64,000 nt of DNA from Halopiger xanaduensis SH-6. GTDB taxonomy: Archaea > Halobacteriota > Halobacteria > Halobacteriales > Natrialbaceae. The notes under the pieces are model-generated. The model was not told where the DNA came from, ran no database searches, and saw only the letters and a program-made list of their open reading frames with translations. The stretch spans positions 570,270 to 634,269 of the forward strand of contig NC_015666.1 in the NCBI RefSeq assembly GCF_000217715.1. The letters run 5' to 3'. This document shows positions 46,089-54,084 of the stretch, in pieces; positions within the stretch are counted from its first letter, which is position 1, and every line of letters begins with the position of its first letter. The position numbers were made by a program, and so were the translations under genes.

Positions 46089-46427
46089 ATGGGTTGGCAG
46101 GATCTCGTCTTTATGGCTGGTAGTCTCCTCACAGTCGCATTTCTCGTCCCTGCGCTGCGAGACGTCACGACGCGAATTCCGCTCGTGACGAGCGTGCCGA
46201 AAGCGGCGCTGGGTGCCGTCTACGCAGTGACCTTTGCCACGCTCGGCATGGACCTCGCCGCGGTCGGCCTCGTCGCGACCGGTGTAGCGTGGTCGCTGCT
46301 TGCGGCGTACCGATCGCCACGGGCGGCGATTCGGACGCCCTCGCGTGGCACCACGCAGTCCGCCACGGTGACCGGGACGAACGACCCTACCGACGCTGCG
46401 GCGCAACTGCACCGTCTCGAGGAATGA
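46089..46427 (+). CDS. Small membrane protein within the ribosomal cluster
   Basis: A 112-residue protein with about three hydrophobic helices (DLVFMAGSLLTVAFLVPAL, AALGAVYAVTFATLG and LAAVGLVATGVAWSLLAA), then a soluble Thr/Ala-rich tail. TATA-like CATTTACTCG at 46061-46070 gives a leaderless start. It interrupts the otherwise conserved order of eif6 and rpl18a. Function unknown. Confidence 0.7.
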   Translation: MGWQDLVFMAGSLLTVAFLVPALRDVTTRIPLVTSVPKAALGAVYAVTFATLGMDLAAVGLVATGVAWSLLAAYRSPRAAIRTPSRGTTQSATVTGTNDPTDAAAQLHRLEE

Positions 46428-46462
46428 GCTGCGGTGTGCGGTCGGCGATTACGGGATATCGG

Positions 46463-46774
46463 TCACTGCTTCTCGAACTGGTGTAACACGACCTCGCTGT
46501 CGTCGTCCCACTCGAAATCGTCGTGGACCCGCTCGAGCATTCGTCGGTAAGTCTCGAGGTCGTCCATCCCCTCCGCCCGTGCGTCTTCGTCGGTCAGATC
46601 GCCCAGCGTGCGTTCGGTGACCGTCGTCACTTCGAACGTCTCGTCGTCGATGGTGAACGTGTCGCCCTCGTCGGCGTACTGGTGGCCGCGGTGGATCTGC
46701 GTCACCTCGCCCTCGAGGGCCTGTTGGCGCATTCGGTCGTTGGGTAACAGGTCGTCGGGGTCGATCTCTCCCAT
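46463..46774 (-). CDS. ASCH-domain protein
   Basis: A 103-residue ASCH-like protein with the pattern IHRGHQYADEGDTFTIDDETFEVTTVTERTLGDLTDEDARAEGM spanning residues ~27-70. ASCH domains are RNA-binding or RNA-hydrolase modules related to PUA. It lies on the opposite strand between the two halves of the ribosomal-protein cluster, suggesting insertion or local rearrangement. No specific substrate is known. Confidence 0.78.
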   Translation of the reverse strand: MGEIDPDDLLPNDRMRQQALEGEVTQIHRGHQYADEGDTFTIDDETFEVTTVTERTLGDLTDEDARAEGMDDLETYRRMLERVHDDFEWDDDSEVVLHQFEKQ

Positions 46775-46930
46775 AGGATGCCCTTGGGCACCGCGACCGA
46801 AATTAGTTGGTGCTCGAGTCGCCGTCGCGCCCGTCGCGAACCCGCTCGAGGCGGCAGCCTCCCCCGCCGTTCGCGCAGGAACCGCCTTGGTTGCGAGCCC
46901 GAAGGGGGCTGTCGGCCGAAAGCTACCCCC

Positions 46931-46939
46931 GTTTATAGA
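46931..46939 (+). promoter_or_regulatory. TATA box of the rpl18a-pfdA-ftsY operon
   Basis: GTTTATAGA is about 43 nt upstream of ATG 46978, giving a short leader. It shows that the second half of the cluster has its own promoter. Confidence 0.5.
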
Positions 46940-46977
46940 AGGGAAGATTCTTCCGACTGCCCGCCGGAGTGGGACCC

Positions 46978-47169
46978 ATGAGTCAGTTTACGGTCACCGG
47001 CCGGTTCCAGACTCGCGACGGCTTCGCCGAGTTCGAAACGACCATCGAGGCGGAAAACGAGAACGTCGCTCGCGAGCACGCCTACGCGGAGCTCGGGAGC
47101 CAGCACAACCTCAAGCGCACCCAGATCGAGCTCGAGGACGTCGTCGAGAGCGAGGAGGTGACGGCGTAA
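46978..47169 (+). CDS. rpl18a: 50S ribosomal protein L18Ae (LX)
   Basis: A 63-residue archaeal L18Ae/LX protein with FTVTGRFQTRDGFAEFET and the C-terminal HAYAELGSQHNLKRTQI, a half-size version of eukaryotic L18a. ATG 46978 gives the conserved MSQFTVTGRF. The stop overlaps the ATG of pfdA (TAATG), so the genes are translationally coupled. Confidence 0.93.
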   Translation: MSQFTVTGRFQTRDGFAEFETTIEAENENVAREHAYAELGSQHNLKRTQIELEDVVESEEVTA

Positions 47170-47621
47170 TGGGTCAGCAGCAACTCCAGCAGCTCTCGCA
47201 GGAACTGCAGGAAATCCAGGAACAGATCGAAGCGCTGCAGGCGAACGTCGAGGAACTGCAGCAGGAGAAGACCGAGATCGACGAGGCCGTCGAGGCCCTC
47301 GAGACCCTCGAGACGGGCTCGACCGTGCAGGTGCCGCTGGGCGGCGGCGCGTACCTTCGCGCGACGATCGAGGACATTGACGAGGCGATCGTCGACCTCG
47401 GCGCCGACTACGCCGCGGAGTTCGAGCAGGACGACGCCGTCGACGCCCTCGAGAACAAGAAGGACACCGTCGACGACCGCATCGACGAGGTCAACGAGGA
47501 GATCGCCGAACTCGAGAGCGAGAGCGAGCAGCTCGAGCAGCAGGCCCAGCAGCTCCAGCAGCAGGCGATGCAACAGCAGATGCAGCAGATGGGCCAGGGC
47601 CAGCAGCCCGACGACGAGTAA
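47169..47621 (+). CDS. pfdA: Prefoldin subunit alpha
   Basis: A 150-residue co-chaperone subunit that transfers unfolded proteins to the thermosome. It has N- and C-terminal coiled coils (Gln/Glu/Leu-rich) and the central prefoldin hairpin LETGSTVQVPLGGGAYLRATI. The C-terminal coil ends in a Gln/Met-rich tail. The ATG overlaps the rpl18a stop codon by one base. Confidence 0.94.
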   Translation: MGQQQLQQLSQELQEIQEQIEALQANVEELQQEKTEIDEAVEALETLETGSTVQVPLGGGAYLRATIEDIDEAIVDLGADYAAEFEQDDAVDALENKKDTVDDRIDEVNEEIAELESESEQLEQQAQQLQQQAMQQQMQQMGQGQQPDDE

Positions 47622-47642
47622 CGTCGGCACCACGTTCCTACC

Positions 47643-49127
47643 ATGTTCGACAACCTGAAGGAGAAGCTCGGGAGCTTCCGGAAAGACGCCGAAGAGGCCG
47701 CCGAGGAGAACGTCGAGGAGGTCGAGGACGAGGAGGACCTCGAGGACGTCGACGAGGCGGCCGTCGAGGCGGAGGCCGAGGCTGCCGACGCCGAGGAAGC
47801 CGGCGCAGCCGAGCCGGAAGCCCCAGATACCACTCCCGGCGACGACGCGGCCGAGGTCGCCGAGACGGAGGCCGACGGAGACCTCGAGGCCGAGGCGGCC
47901 GCGCCCGACTCGGGAGAGGCGGCGGCGAACGCCGATGCGTCGAGTGCGGCGGTCGAACCCGAACCCGAATCCGCCGACACCGAGGCCGAACTCGAGTCCG
48001 AACCTGAACCTGAACCCGAACCCGAACCGGAGACCGAGTCCGGTTCCGGTTCCGGTTCCGGGCTGGACCTCGAGGGAATGATTCGGGACGACGAGCCCGA
48101 GGAGTCCGCCGGGCCGGCGGACGCCGCCGAACCCGACGCGGAGGCCGACGCTGCCGCGGAGACCGAGGCCGCGGAGGCCGTCGAGGACGACGATACCGAC
48201 ACCGACGACGAGGCCGAGTCGAACGGCTCCACCGGATTCGGCCGCAAGGCCAAGTCGCTCGTCAAGGGGAAGTTCGTCATCGAGGAGGAGGACCTCGAGG
48301 ACCCGCTCCACGAACTCGAGTTGGCCCTGCTCTCGAGCGACGTGGAGATGGGCGTCGTCGACGAGATCCTCGACAACCTGCGCGACGAACTGATCGGCGA
48401 GACGCGGGCGTTTACCACGTCGACCGGCGACGTGATCGAGGAGGCCCTGCGCGACGCCATCTACGACGTGATCAGCGTCGGGCAGTTCGACTTTAACGAG
48501 CGCATCGCCATCGAGGACAAGCCCGTCGTCATCGTCTTCACCGGCGTCAACGGCGTCGGGAAGACCACCTCGATCGCCAAGATGAGCCGCTACCTCGAGG
48601 AGCGCGGCTACTCGACGGTGATGGCCAACGGCGACACCTACCGCGCCGGCGCCAACGAGCAGATCCAGGAGCACGCCGACGCCCTGGACACGAAGTGCAT
48701 CAGCCACGAGCAGGGCGGCGATCCCGCCGCCGTGCTGTACGACGCCGTCGAGTACGCCGAGGCCAACGACATCGACGTCGTGCTCGGCGACACCGCCGGC
48801 CGCCTGCACACCGACGAGGGGCTGATGGACCAGCTCGCGAAGATCGACCGCGTCGTCGACCCCGACATGACGCTGTTCGTCGACGAGGCGGTCGCCGGCC
48901 AGGACGCCGTCAACCGCGCCCGCGAGTTCAACGAGGCCGCCGAGATCGACGGCGCCGTGCTGACGAAGGCCGACGCCGACTCCAACGGCGGCGCGGCGAT
49001 CTCGGTCGCCCACGTCACCGGGAAGCCGATCCTCTTCCTCGGCGTCGGGCAGGGCTACGACCACCTCGAACGGTTCGATCCCGACGAGATGGTCGATCGG
49101 CTACTCGAGGACGAAGACGAGGAGTAG
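47643..49127 (+). CDS. ftsY: Signal recognition particle receptor FtsY
   Basis: GTPase that docks SRP-ribosome complexes to the membrane. The ~190-residue N-terminal region is extremely acidic (Ala/Glu/Asp with a PEPEPEPE stretch), followed by the N domain and GTPase domain. Motifs are GVNGVGKTTSIAKM (P-loop), DTYRAGA, DTAGRLHTDE and TKADAD, and the end has the conserved GVGQGYDHL. The 494-residue length is long because of the acidic extension. It is co-transcribed with pfdA (21-bp gap). Confidence 0.96.
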   Translation: MFDNLKEKLGSFRKDAEEAAEENVEEVEDEEDLEDVDEAAVEAEAEAADAEEAGAAEPEAPDTTPGDDAAEVAETEADGDLEAEAAAPDSGEAAANADASSAAVEPEPESADTEAELESEPEPEPEPEPETESGSGSGSGLDLEGMIRDDEPEESAGPADAAEPDAEADAAAETEAAEAVEDDDTDTDDEAESNGSTGFGRKAKSLVKGKFVIEEEDLEDPLHELELALLSSDVEMGVVDEILDNLRDELIGETRAFTTSTGDVIEEALRDAIYDVISVGQFDFNERIAIEDKPVVIVFTGVNGVGKTTSIAKMSRYLEERGYSTVMANGDTYRAGANEQIQEHADALDTKCISHEQGGDPAAVLYDAVEYAEANDIDVVLGDTAGRLHTDEGLMDQLAKIDRVVDPDMTLFVDEAVAGQDAVNRAREFNEAAEIDGAVLTKADADSNGGAAISVAHVTGKPILFLGVGQGYDHLERFDPDEMVDRLLEDEDEE

Positions 49128-49425
49128 ACGGCAACGCCGCCGATCACCCTCGGTCGCAATTTGTGGCTATCGGTTCTGCTATCCGGTTTCGACTGCAGTT
49201 TCGTCGCGTCAGTGCTCGAGCGGTGCGGCGACTTCCAACCGCTTCGACGACCGAATCTCGACGGCGATCCTCGGCGAGACGGCGACCGCTCGAGTGCGCA
49301 CGACTGCCGGATTATATTTCCGGTAGTTGGCGCGGTTTCTGTCGGATCGGCTCGGACGGTGGCAGCTACCGGCCTGTGGACGGGGATTTCCCGATTCGGC
49401 GGCGTATCGGTGCGAACGTATGAGG

Positions 49426-49435
49426 CAATATTTAC
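49426..49435 (+). promoter_or_regulatory. Candidate TATA box of the reductase operon
   Basis: CAATATTTAC is well placed to start an mRNA with a ~150-nt 5' UTR. A leadered mRNA agrees with the Shine-Dalgarno-like GAGGTG before the reductase start. Confidence 0.45.
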
Positions 49436-49532
49436 TGGTTGGGGCGACCCACGACATGATTCGCCGAGTTGCGGGAGCGTATACGTGTCGGGTTCTAGTA
49501 CCCGCTAAACAATGGTCCTTGAAGGTAGCGTC

Positions 49533-49573
49533 CGCGAACCACTGACCACGATTTCTCTCGGTACTGGTTCGCG
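49533..49573 (+). repeat. 9-bp inverted repeat in the reductase leader
   Basis: CGCGAACCA (49533-49541) and TGGTTCGCG (49565-49573) are perfect inverted repeats with a 23-nt loop, ending 33 nt before the reductase ATG. As RNA they would form a hairpin in the 5' UTR. Confidence 0.6.
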
Positions 49574-49606
49574 ATACGGCAGTCACGGAACTGCGAGGTG
49601 GGTCGC

Positions 49607-51307
49607 ATGAACACCGTCGAAGAACACAAGCAAGAAAAACATCCGCTGGACGTCATCGAGGACGTCTACGACTACGCGGAGGGGGACCTCTCCGACGAGG
49701 AGATCGAGGAACGCGCCGGCGGCGGCGAGTGGGAGCGGCTCAAGTGGGCCGGGATGTACTCCCAGAAGCAGGACGACTACTTCATGATCCGGACCAAGGT
49801 CCCGGGCGGCTACCTCACGCCCGAGCAGGCCGAGGTCATCGGGGAATGCGCCACCGACTACGCCACCGCGCCCGAGGAGTACGGCGGCGAGGAACAGAAC
49901 GAGCTCTGGGGCGACGCCTTCCTCGACATCACGACCCGGCAGGACATCCAAAAGCACTGGGTCGAGGTCTCGGACGTCCCCGAAATGTGGGAACGCTACG
50001 ACGAGGTCGGCCTGACGACCGTCCAGGGTTGTGGCGACTCCGCTCGTAACGTGCTGGGCTGTCCCGCCGCCGGGCTCGACGACCACGAGTGTTTCAACGC
50101 CCAGCCGGTCATCGACGCCGTTTCGGACTACTTCACCGAAAACCGCGAGTACGCCAACCTGCCGCGGAAGTTCAAGATCACGATCACGGGCTGTGCGCAC
50201 GACTGCGCTCAGTCCCAGATCAATGACGTCGGGATGACCCCGGCGAAAAAAGAGATCGACGGCGAGTACTACTACGGCTTCCACGTCCGCGTCGGCGGCG
50301 GCCTCTCCGACGGCCCGCGGATGGCCTCCGATCTCGATGTCTTCGTCCCACCGGAGGACGCCGTCGAGTTCTGCCGCGCCGTCGCCCAGACGTTCAAGGA
50401 ACTGGGCGACCGCAACAACCGCGGCGTCTGCCGAATGCGCTACCTCGTCGAGCAGATGGGCGCGGACAAGTTCGAGGAAGCGATCCGCGACCGCTGTACC
50501 GTCGACCTGCCCACCAGCGGCGAGGACCTGACCGTCGGCTACCGCGGCGACCACGTCGGCGTCCACGACCAGAAACAGGACGGCCTGAAGTACGTCGGCT
50601 TCAACGTCATCGCCGGCCGCATGGGCGGCGACGAGTTCGCCGAGGCCGCCCGCGCCGCCAAGAAGTACGGCACCGAGGACACCTCGATTCGCCTGGCCAC
50701 CGACCAGAACTTCCTCATCACCCACATCCCCGAGGAGAACGTCGACGACCTCCTCGCGGAGCCGTTCGCTCAGGAGTACAGTCCCGATCCGGGGCCGTTC
50801 TCGCGGGGCGCAGTCGGCTGTACGGGTACCGAGTTCTGTAACTACGCCATCATCGAGACCAAGAAGCGCACCAAGCGCTGGGCCCGCGAACTCGACGAGC
50901 GCATCGACACGCCCGACGACCTCGAGGTCGTCCGGATGCACATGTCGGGCTGCTCGGCCTCCTGCGCCCAGCCCCAGATCGCCGATATCGGCTTCCGCGG
51001 CGAGACCGTCAAGCTCGAGGACGAGAACAGTCCCAATGAGGAAGGTGACAACCTCGTCGAGGGGATGGACTTCGGGATCGGCGGTGCGCTCGGCGCCGAC
51101 AACGAGTTCTTAGACTGGATCGAGCGCGCGGTGCCCGCCGAGGGCGTGATCCCGGCGCTCGAGCAGCTGTTCGACGCCTACAACGAAGACCGCAACGACG
51201 GCGAGCGCTTCTACGAGTGGGCCCGTCGCGTCGACAACGAGCGACTTCGGACGCTCATGACCGACGCCGACGCGCCGGTCGCACGAGGTGTTGCCCATGG
51301 AGACTGA
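49607..51307 (+). CDS. Sirohaem-type nitrite/sulfite reductase
   Basis: A 566-residue enzyme of the ferredoxin-nitrite/sulfite reductase family that would reduce nitrite to ammonia or sulfite to sulfide. The sirohaem and [4Fe-4S] ligands are Cys405-x5-Cys411 (CTGTEFC) and Cys449-x3-Cys453 (CSASC). The N-terminal half also has GCAHDC (Cys196-x3-Cys200), so the family signature occurs in both halves. ATG 49607 is preceded by GAGGTG about 7 nt upstream. It overlaps the start of the F420-dehydrogenase-like gene by 11 bp, indicating an operon and a likely electron donor. Whether nitrite or sulfite is used cannot be told. Confidence 0.88.
   Translation: MNTVEEHKQEKHPLDVIEDVYDYAEGDLSDEEIEERAGGGEWERLKWAGMYSQKQDDYFMIRTKVPGGYLTPEQAEVIGECATDYATAPEEYGGEEQNELWGDAFLDITTRQDIQKHWVEVSDVPEMWERYDEVGLTTVQGCGDSARNVLGCPAAGLDDHECFNAQPVIDAVSDYFTENREYANLPRKFKITITGCAHDCAQSQINDVGMTPAKKEIDGEYYYGFHVRVGGGLSDGPRMASDLDVFVPPEDAVEFCRAVAQTFKELGDRNNRGVCRMRYLVEQMGADKFEEAIRDRCTVDLPTSGEDLTVGYRGDHVGVHDQKQDGLKYVGFNVIAGRMGGDEFAEAARAAKKYGTEDTSIRLATDQNFLITHIPEENVDDLLAEPFAQEYSPDPGPFSRGAVGCTGTEFCNYAIIETKKRTKRWARELDERIDTPDDLEVVRMHMSGCSASCAQPQIADIGFRGETVKLEDENSPNEEGDNLVEGMDFGIGGALGADNEFLDWIERAVPAEGVIPALEQLFDAYNEDRNDGERFYEWARRVDNERLRTLMTDADAPVARGVAHGD
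51284..51290 (+). promoter_or_regulatory. Shine-Dalgarno-like site for the F420-type flavoprotein gene
   Basis: GAGGTG lies inside the 3' end of the reductase gene, about 7 nt before ATG 51297. The same motif precedes the reductase start, so both genes appear to use leadered, SD-assisted initiation, unlike most genes here. Confidence 0.5.
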
Positions 51308-52955
51308 CGGAAACGACGGACGCGATGCAGAGGACCGGGGACAGGAGCGTACGTTCCCCAGCGTCCCCGAATCCGAAGCCCGCGACGACGACGCCGTCAT
51401 CGTCCCCGACGCCGGCAACGCCGCGCCGCGCTCCCGAGACGGGACGGAACACGCTCGAGAGGGCGCCATTGCGACGGACGGCGGGCACGGACACGAGCAC
51501 GCAGACGGCGACAGTTGTTCGCCGAATACGTGCACCTGCGGGGAGAAGACCGCCGACACCTCGAGCGCCGGGACCGACGCGACCGACAAACCCGTCGCCA
51601 CCGACGGGGCGGGCGTCGCCAACGTCGACGAGGAGGGCAACCTCGGGGACCTCGAGTTCACCGAGCCCGCCGAAAACGTCAGCCAGGACGTCTACGACGA
51701 CGCGCCGGACACGCGCGTCGGCGTCCCCGACGGCGTCGACCTCGATACCCCCGAATACTCCATTCGGTCGGAGATGAACGACATCGAGACGCCGGACGAG
51801 AAGACCTGGTTCATGGAACTGGACGAGGCCGTCATCGACGAGGGCCGCTGTATCCAGTGCGGGACCTGCGTCGCGGCCTGTCCCTCGGACTCGATCGGCG
51901 TCGGCGATGACGACCTGCCCAAGCTGGTCAAGATGTGTACCGGCTGTTCGCTCTGCTGGGACTTCTGTCCCCGCGGCGGCCTCCGGTACGAGCGCCAGTG
52001 GAAGATCACCGGCGGCGAGGACAACGTCAAGGGCGCCGGCGACCCGATCACGGAGTTCTCCGCGAAGGTCGACGACGACTGGACCGATCAGGCCCAGGAC
52101 GGCGGCGTCGTCACCGGCATCCTCGCGACGCTGCTCGAGGAGGGCGAGATCGACGGCGCCCTCATCGCGACCGAGAGCGAGGAGGAGGCCTGGAAGGCCG
52201 AGAGCTTCCTCGCGACCACGAAGGAGGAACTCATCGAGAACGCCGGCACGGTCTACAACCAGACGCTCGCGCTGGGCAACCTCGACTTAGAGCAGTGGGA
52301 GGACAAGCTCCCGGACAAGGACTGGGACGACCTCTCGCTGGCGCTCGTGGGCACGCCCTGCGAGATCGAGGGCATCCGCGCCCTGCAGGACTTCGAGTGG
52401 GACTACCAGGCCCAGAACCAGGGTATCCGCGCGGTCGACTACACGATCGCGCTGATGTGCACGAAGAACTTCAACTACTACAGCCTCATGGGCGAGATGG
52501 TTCAGGAGCAGCGCGGCATCGACCCCGAGGACATCGGCAAGATGGACGTCCTCCACGGGAAGATGATGATCTACGGCCACGACGGCGAGATGATCTTGGA
52601 GGAGGACATCGAGAACTTCCACGACGCCGCCTTGAAGGGCTGCGACGAGTGTGCCGACTTCACCGGCTTCTGCGCCGACGTCACCGTCGGCTCCGTCGGC
52701 TCGAGCGACGAGTACTCGAGCGTCATCATCCGCACCGAGCAGGGGATGAAGGCCTGGGAGCTGACCGAGCCGACCCTCGACTACCACGACTTGGAGGATC
52801 GCTCGGCGATCGGCAAGCTCCAGGGCTGGGACAAGAAGAAGGCCTTCGAGAGCCTCGAGCGTCCCTTCGACTCCGACGCGCCGCGCTTTATCGACTACAC
52901 GGACCACGCCGAGAACTACGGGACGGCGCTGAACCCGCACGACCAGGGGCACTGA
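51297..52955 (+). CDS. Coenzyme F420 hydrogenase/dehydrogenase beta-subunit-like iron-sulfur flavoprotein
   Basis: A 552-residue protein. After a ~165-residue acidic, partly Cys/His-rich N terminus (GGHGHEHADGDSCSPNTC) come two [4Fe-4S] motifs: CIQCGTCVAACP (Cys185, 188, 191, 195) and CTGCSLCWDFCP (Cys214, 217, 220, 224). The rest is the FrhB-like flavin and F420-binding region, with GCDECADFTGFCADVTVG late in the sequence. FrhB-like subunits oxidise F420H2, and haloarchaea make F420. It starts inside the reductase stop region and so probably feeds electrons to it. The cofactor is inferred. Confidence 0.85.
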   Translation: METDGNDGRDAEDRGQERTFPSVPESEARDDDAVIVPDAGNAAPRSRDGTEHAREGAIATDGGHGHEHADGDSCSPNTCTCGEKTADTSSAGTDATDKPVATDGAGVANVDEEGNLGDLEFTEPAENVSQDVYDDAPDTRVGVPDGVDLDTPEYSIRSEMNDIETPDEKTWFMELDEAVIDEGRCIQCGTCVAACPSDSIGVGDDDLPKLVKMCTGCSLCWDFCPRGGLRYERQWKITGGEDNVKGAGDPITEFSAKVDDDWTDQAQDGGVVTGILATLLEEGEIDGALIATESEEEAWKAESFLATTKEELIENAGTVYNQTLALGNLDLEQWEDKLPDKDWDDLSLALVGTPCEIEGIRALQDFEWDYQAQNQGIRAVDYTIALMCTKNFNYYSLMGEMVQEQRGIDPEDIGKMDVLHGKMMIYGHDGEMILEEDIENFHDAALKGCDECADFTGFCADVTVGSVGSSDEYSSVIIRTEQGMKAWELTEPTLDYHDLEDRSAIGKLQGWDKKKAFESLERPFDSDAPRFIDYTDHAENYGTALNPHDQGH

Positions 52956-53133
52956 GGTCGGATCGCGGCGCGGAAATTTGGACGGAAGATCGCGCATCGT
53001 TCCGTCTCTCGCGGTTCCTTCTTCGATCGTCGTTCAAAGAGATCGGTGACGACCGAGAGAGCCAACCGGATCGAATCGACGCGTCGCGTCGGGAGTCGCT
53101 AGCCCTTAGTCGGTCGTCCCCGTAGGTGCGGGC

Positions 53134-54063
53134 ATGACTCGAGGCATCGCGGAGTTCGATCCGATACGGGAACTGGTCCCCGAGTGGGCGGCGATCGTCG
53201 TCGCGCTCCTGACGCAGTTGGGCGACGTCTGGTTCCTGACGCTGCTCGTCGGCGGGTTCTACCTGTACCGGACGGACGACCGCGAGGAGGGGGCCGTCCT
53301 CGTGGGCCTGCTGCTGGCGGGATTCGGGATTCTCCTCGCGCTGAAATACGCCTTCGCGCTCCCTCGGCCGGACCGGACGCTCGTGCAACTCGAGACGCTG
53401 CCGGCGGTGGTCCGGCCGCTGTACGAGGCGACCGGGACGGCCGACGGCTACGGGTTTCCGAGCGGCCACGCGTTCATGACGACGGTGGTCTACGTCAGCC
53501 TCGCCGGACGACTCTCGATCGGGACGGCTCGCCAGCGACTGCTCGGTGCAGCGACCGTCATCGCCGTGGTCTGTCTCTCGCGGGTCGCGCTCGGGGTCCA
53601 CTACCTCGTCGACGTCGCTGCCGGAGCGGCCGGCGGGTTGCTGCTGGTGCTCGCCGCGGAGTGGTTGCTCGACCGGTACGCAGCCGATCGCGGGACGGCA
53701 GCGTTCGCGCTGGCCGTTCTCGCGAGCGCGAGTGCCGCCCTCATAGCCAGCGACGATCCGGACGCCGTCCTGTTACTCGGCGCGTCGCTGGGCGCGTTCG
53801 GCGGCTGGCAACTCGTTCGGCTCGGCGAACGGCTCCCGGAACGCGACCGCGACCGCCGCTCTCGCTCGCGGACCGATCGCCGACCTGCGATCAGAATCGG
53901 ACTCGCGATCGGCGCGTTCGCACCGCTGGCGGGTGCGCTCGTCTACTTCGGACTCGTCTCGATGCCCGTGCCCGCAGCCAGCGGCGCGCTCGGGTTCGGT
54001 CTCGCAGCGGTCCTTGCGGCTCCCGTCCTGCACACACTGCGATCCCGCCCCAGCGGCATTTGA
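53134..54063 (+). CDS. PAP2-family phosphatase
   Basis: Predicted membrane phosphatidic acid phosphatase or haloperoxidase-like phosphatase. The three motifs are visible: KYAFALPRP (KxxxxxxRP), FPSGH (PSGH) and SRVALGVHYLVD (SRxxxxxHxxxD). About six hydrophobic helices surround them and ~120 extra C-terminal residues follow. It is convergent with the lipoprotein gene. Substrate might be lipid phosphate or pyrophosphate; not determinable. Confidence 0.87.
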   Translation: MTRGIAEFDPIRELVPEWAAIVVALLTQLGDVWFLTLLVGGFYLYRTDDREEGAVLVGLLLAGFGILLALKYAFALPRPDRTLVQLETLPAVVRPLYEATGTADGYGFPSGHAFMTTVVYVSLAGRLSIGTARQRLLGAATVIAVVCLSRVALGVHYLVDVAAGAAGGLLLVLAAEWLLDRYAADRGTAAFALAVLASASAALIASDDPDAVLLLGASLGAFGGWQLVRLGERLPERDRDRRSRSRTDRRPAIRIGLAIGAFAPLAGALVYFGLVSMPVPAASGALGFGLAAVLAAPVLHTLRSRPSGI

Positions 54064-54084
54064 ATATTCGTCCGATCCGCCTCC

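Larger units (their letters stand above)
49128..49606 (+). other. Leader and promoter region of the nitrite/sulfite reductase operon
   Basis: AT-rich patches suggest regulation. CCGG-ATTATATTT-CCGG occurs at 49307-49323, and a TATA-like CAATATTTAC at 49426-49435 would start transcription near 49457, giving a ~150-nt leader. A 9-bp inverted repeat lies in that leader at 49533-49573. A 41-codon frame from ATG 49420 has unusual codons and is not called. Confidence 0.55.

Noticed and set aside
47082-49064. 660-codon minus-strand frame opposite pfdA and ftsY
   Set aside because: Gly/Leu/Val-rich artefact of the GAC/GAG-rich ftsY and pfdA codons; the plus-strand proteins are certain.
49420-49545. 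41-codon frame in the reductase leader
   Set aside because: Codons unlike native genes (tat, gtt, cta, aaa); more likely untranslated leader.
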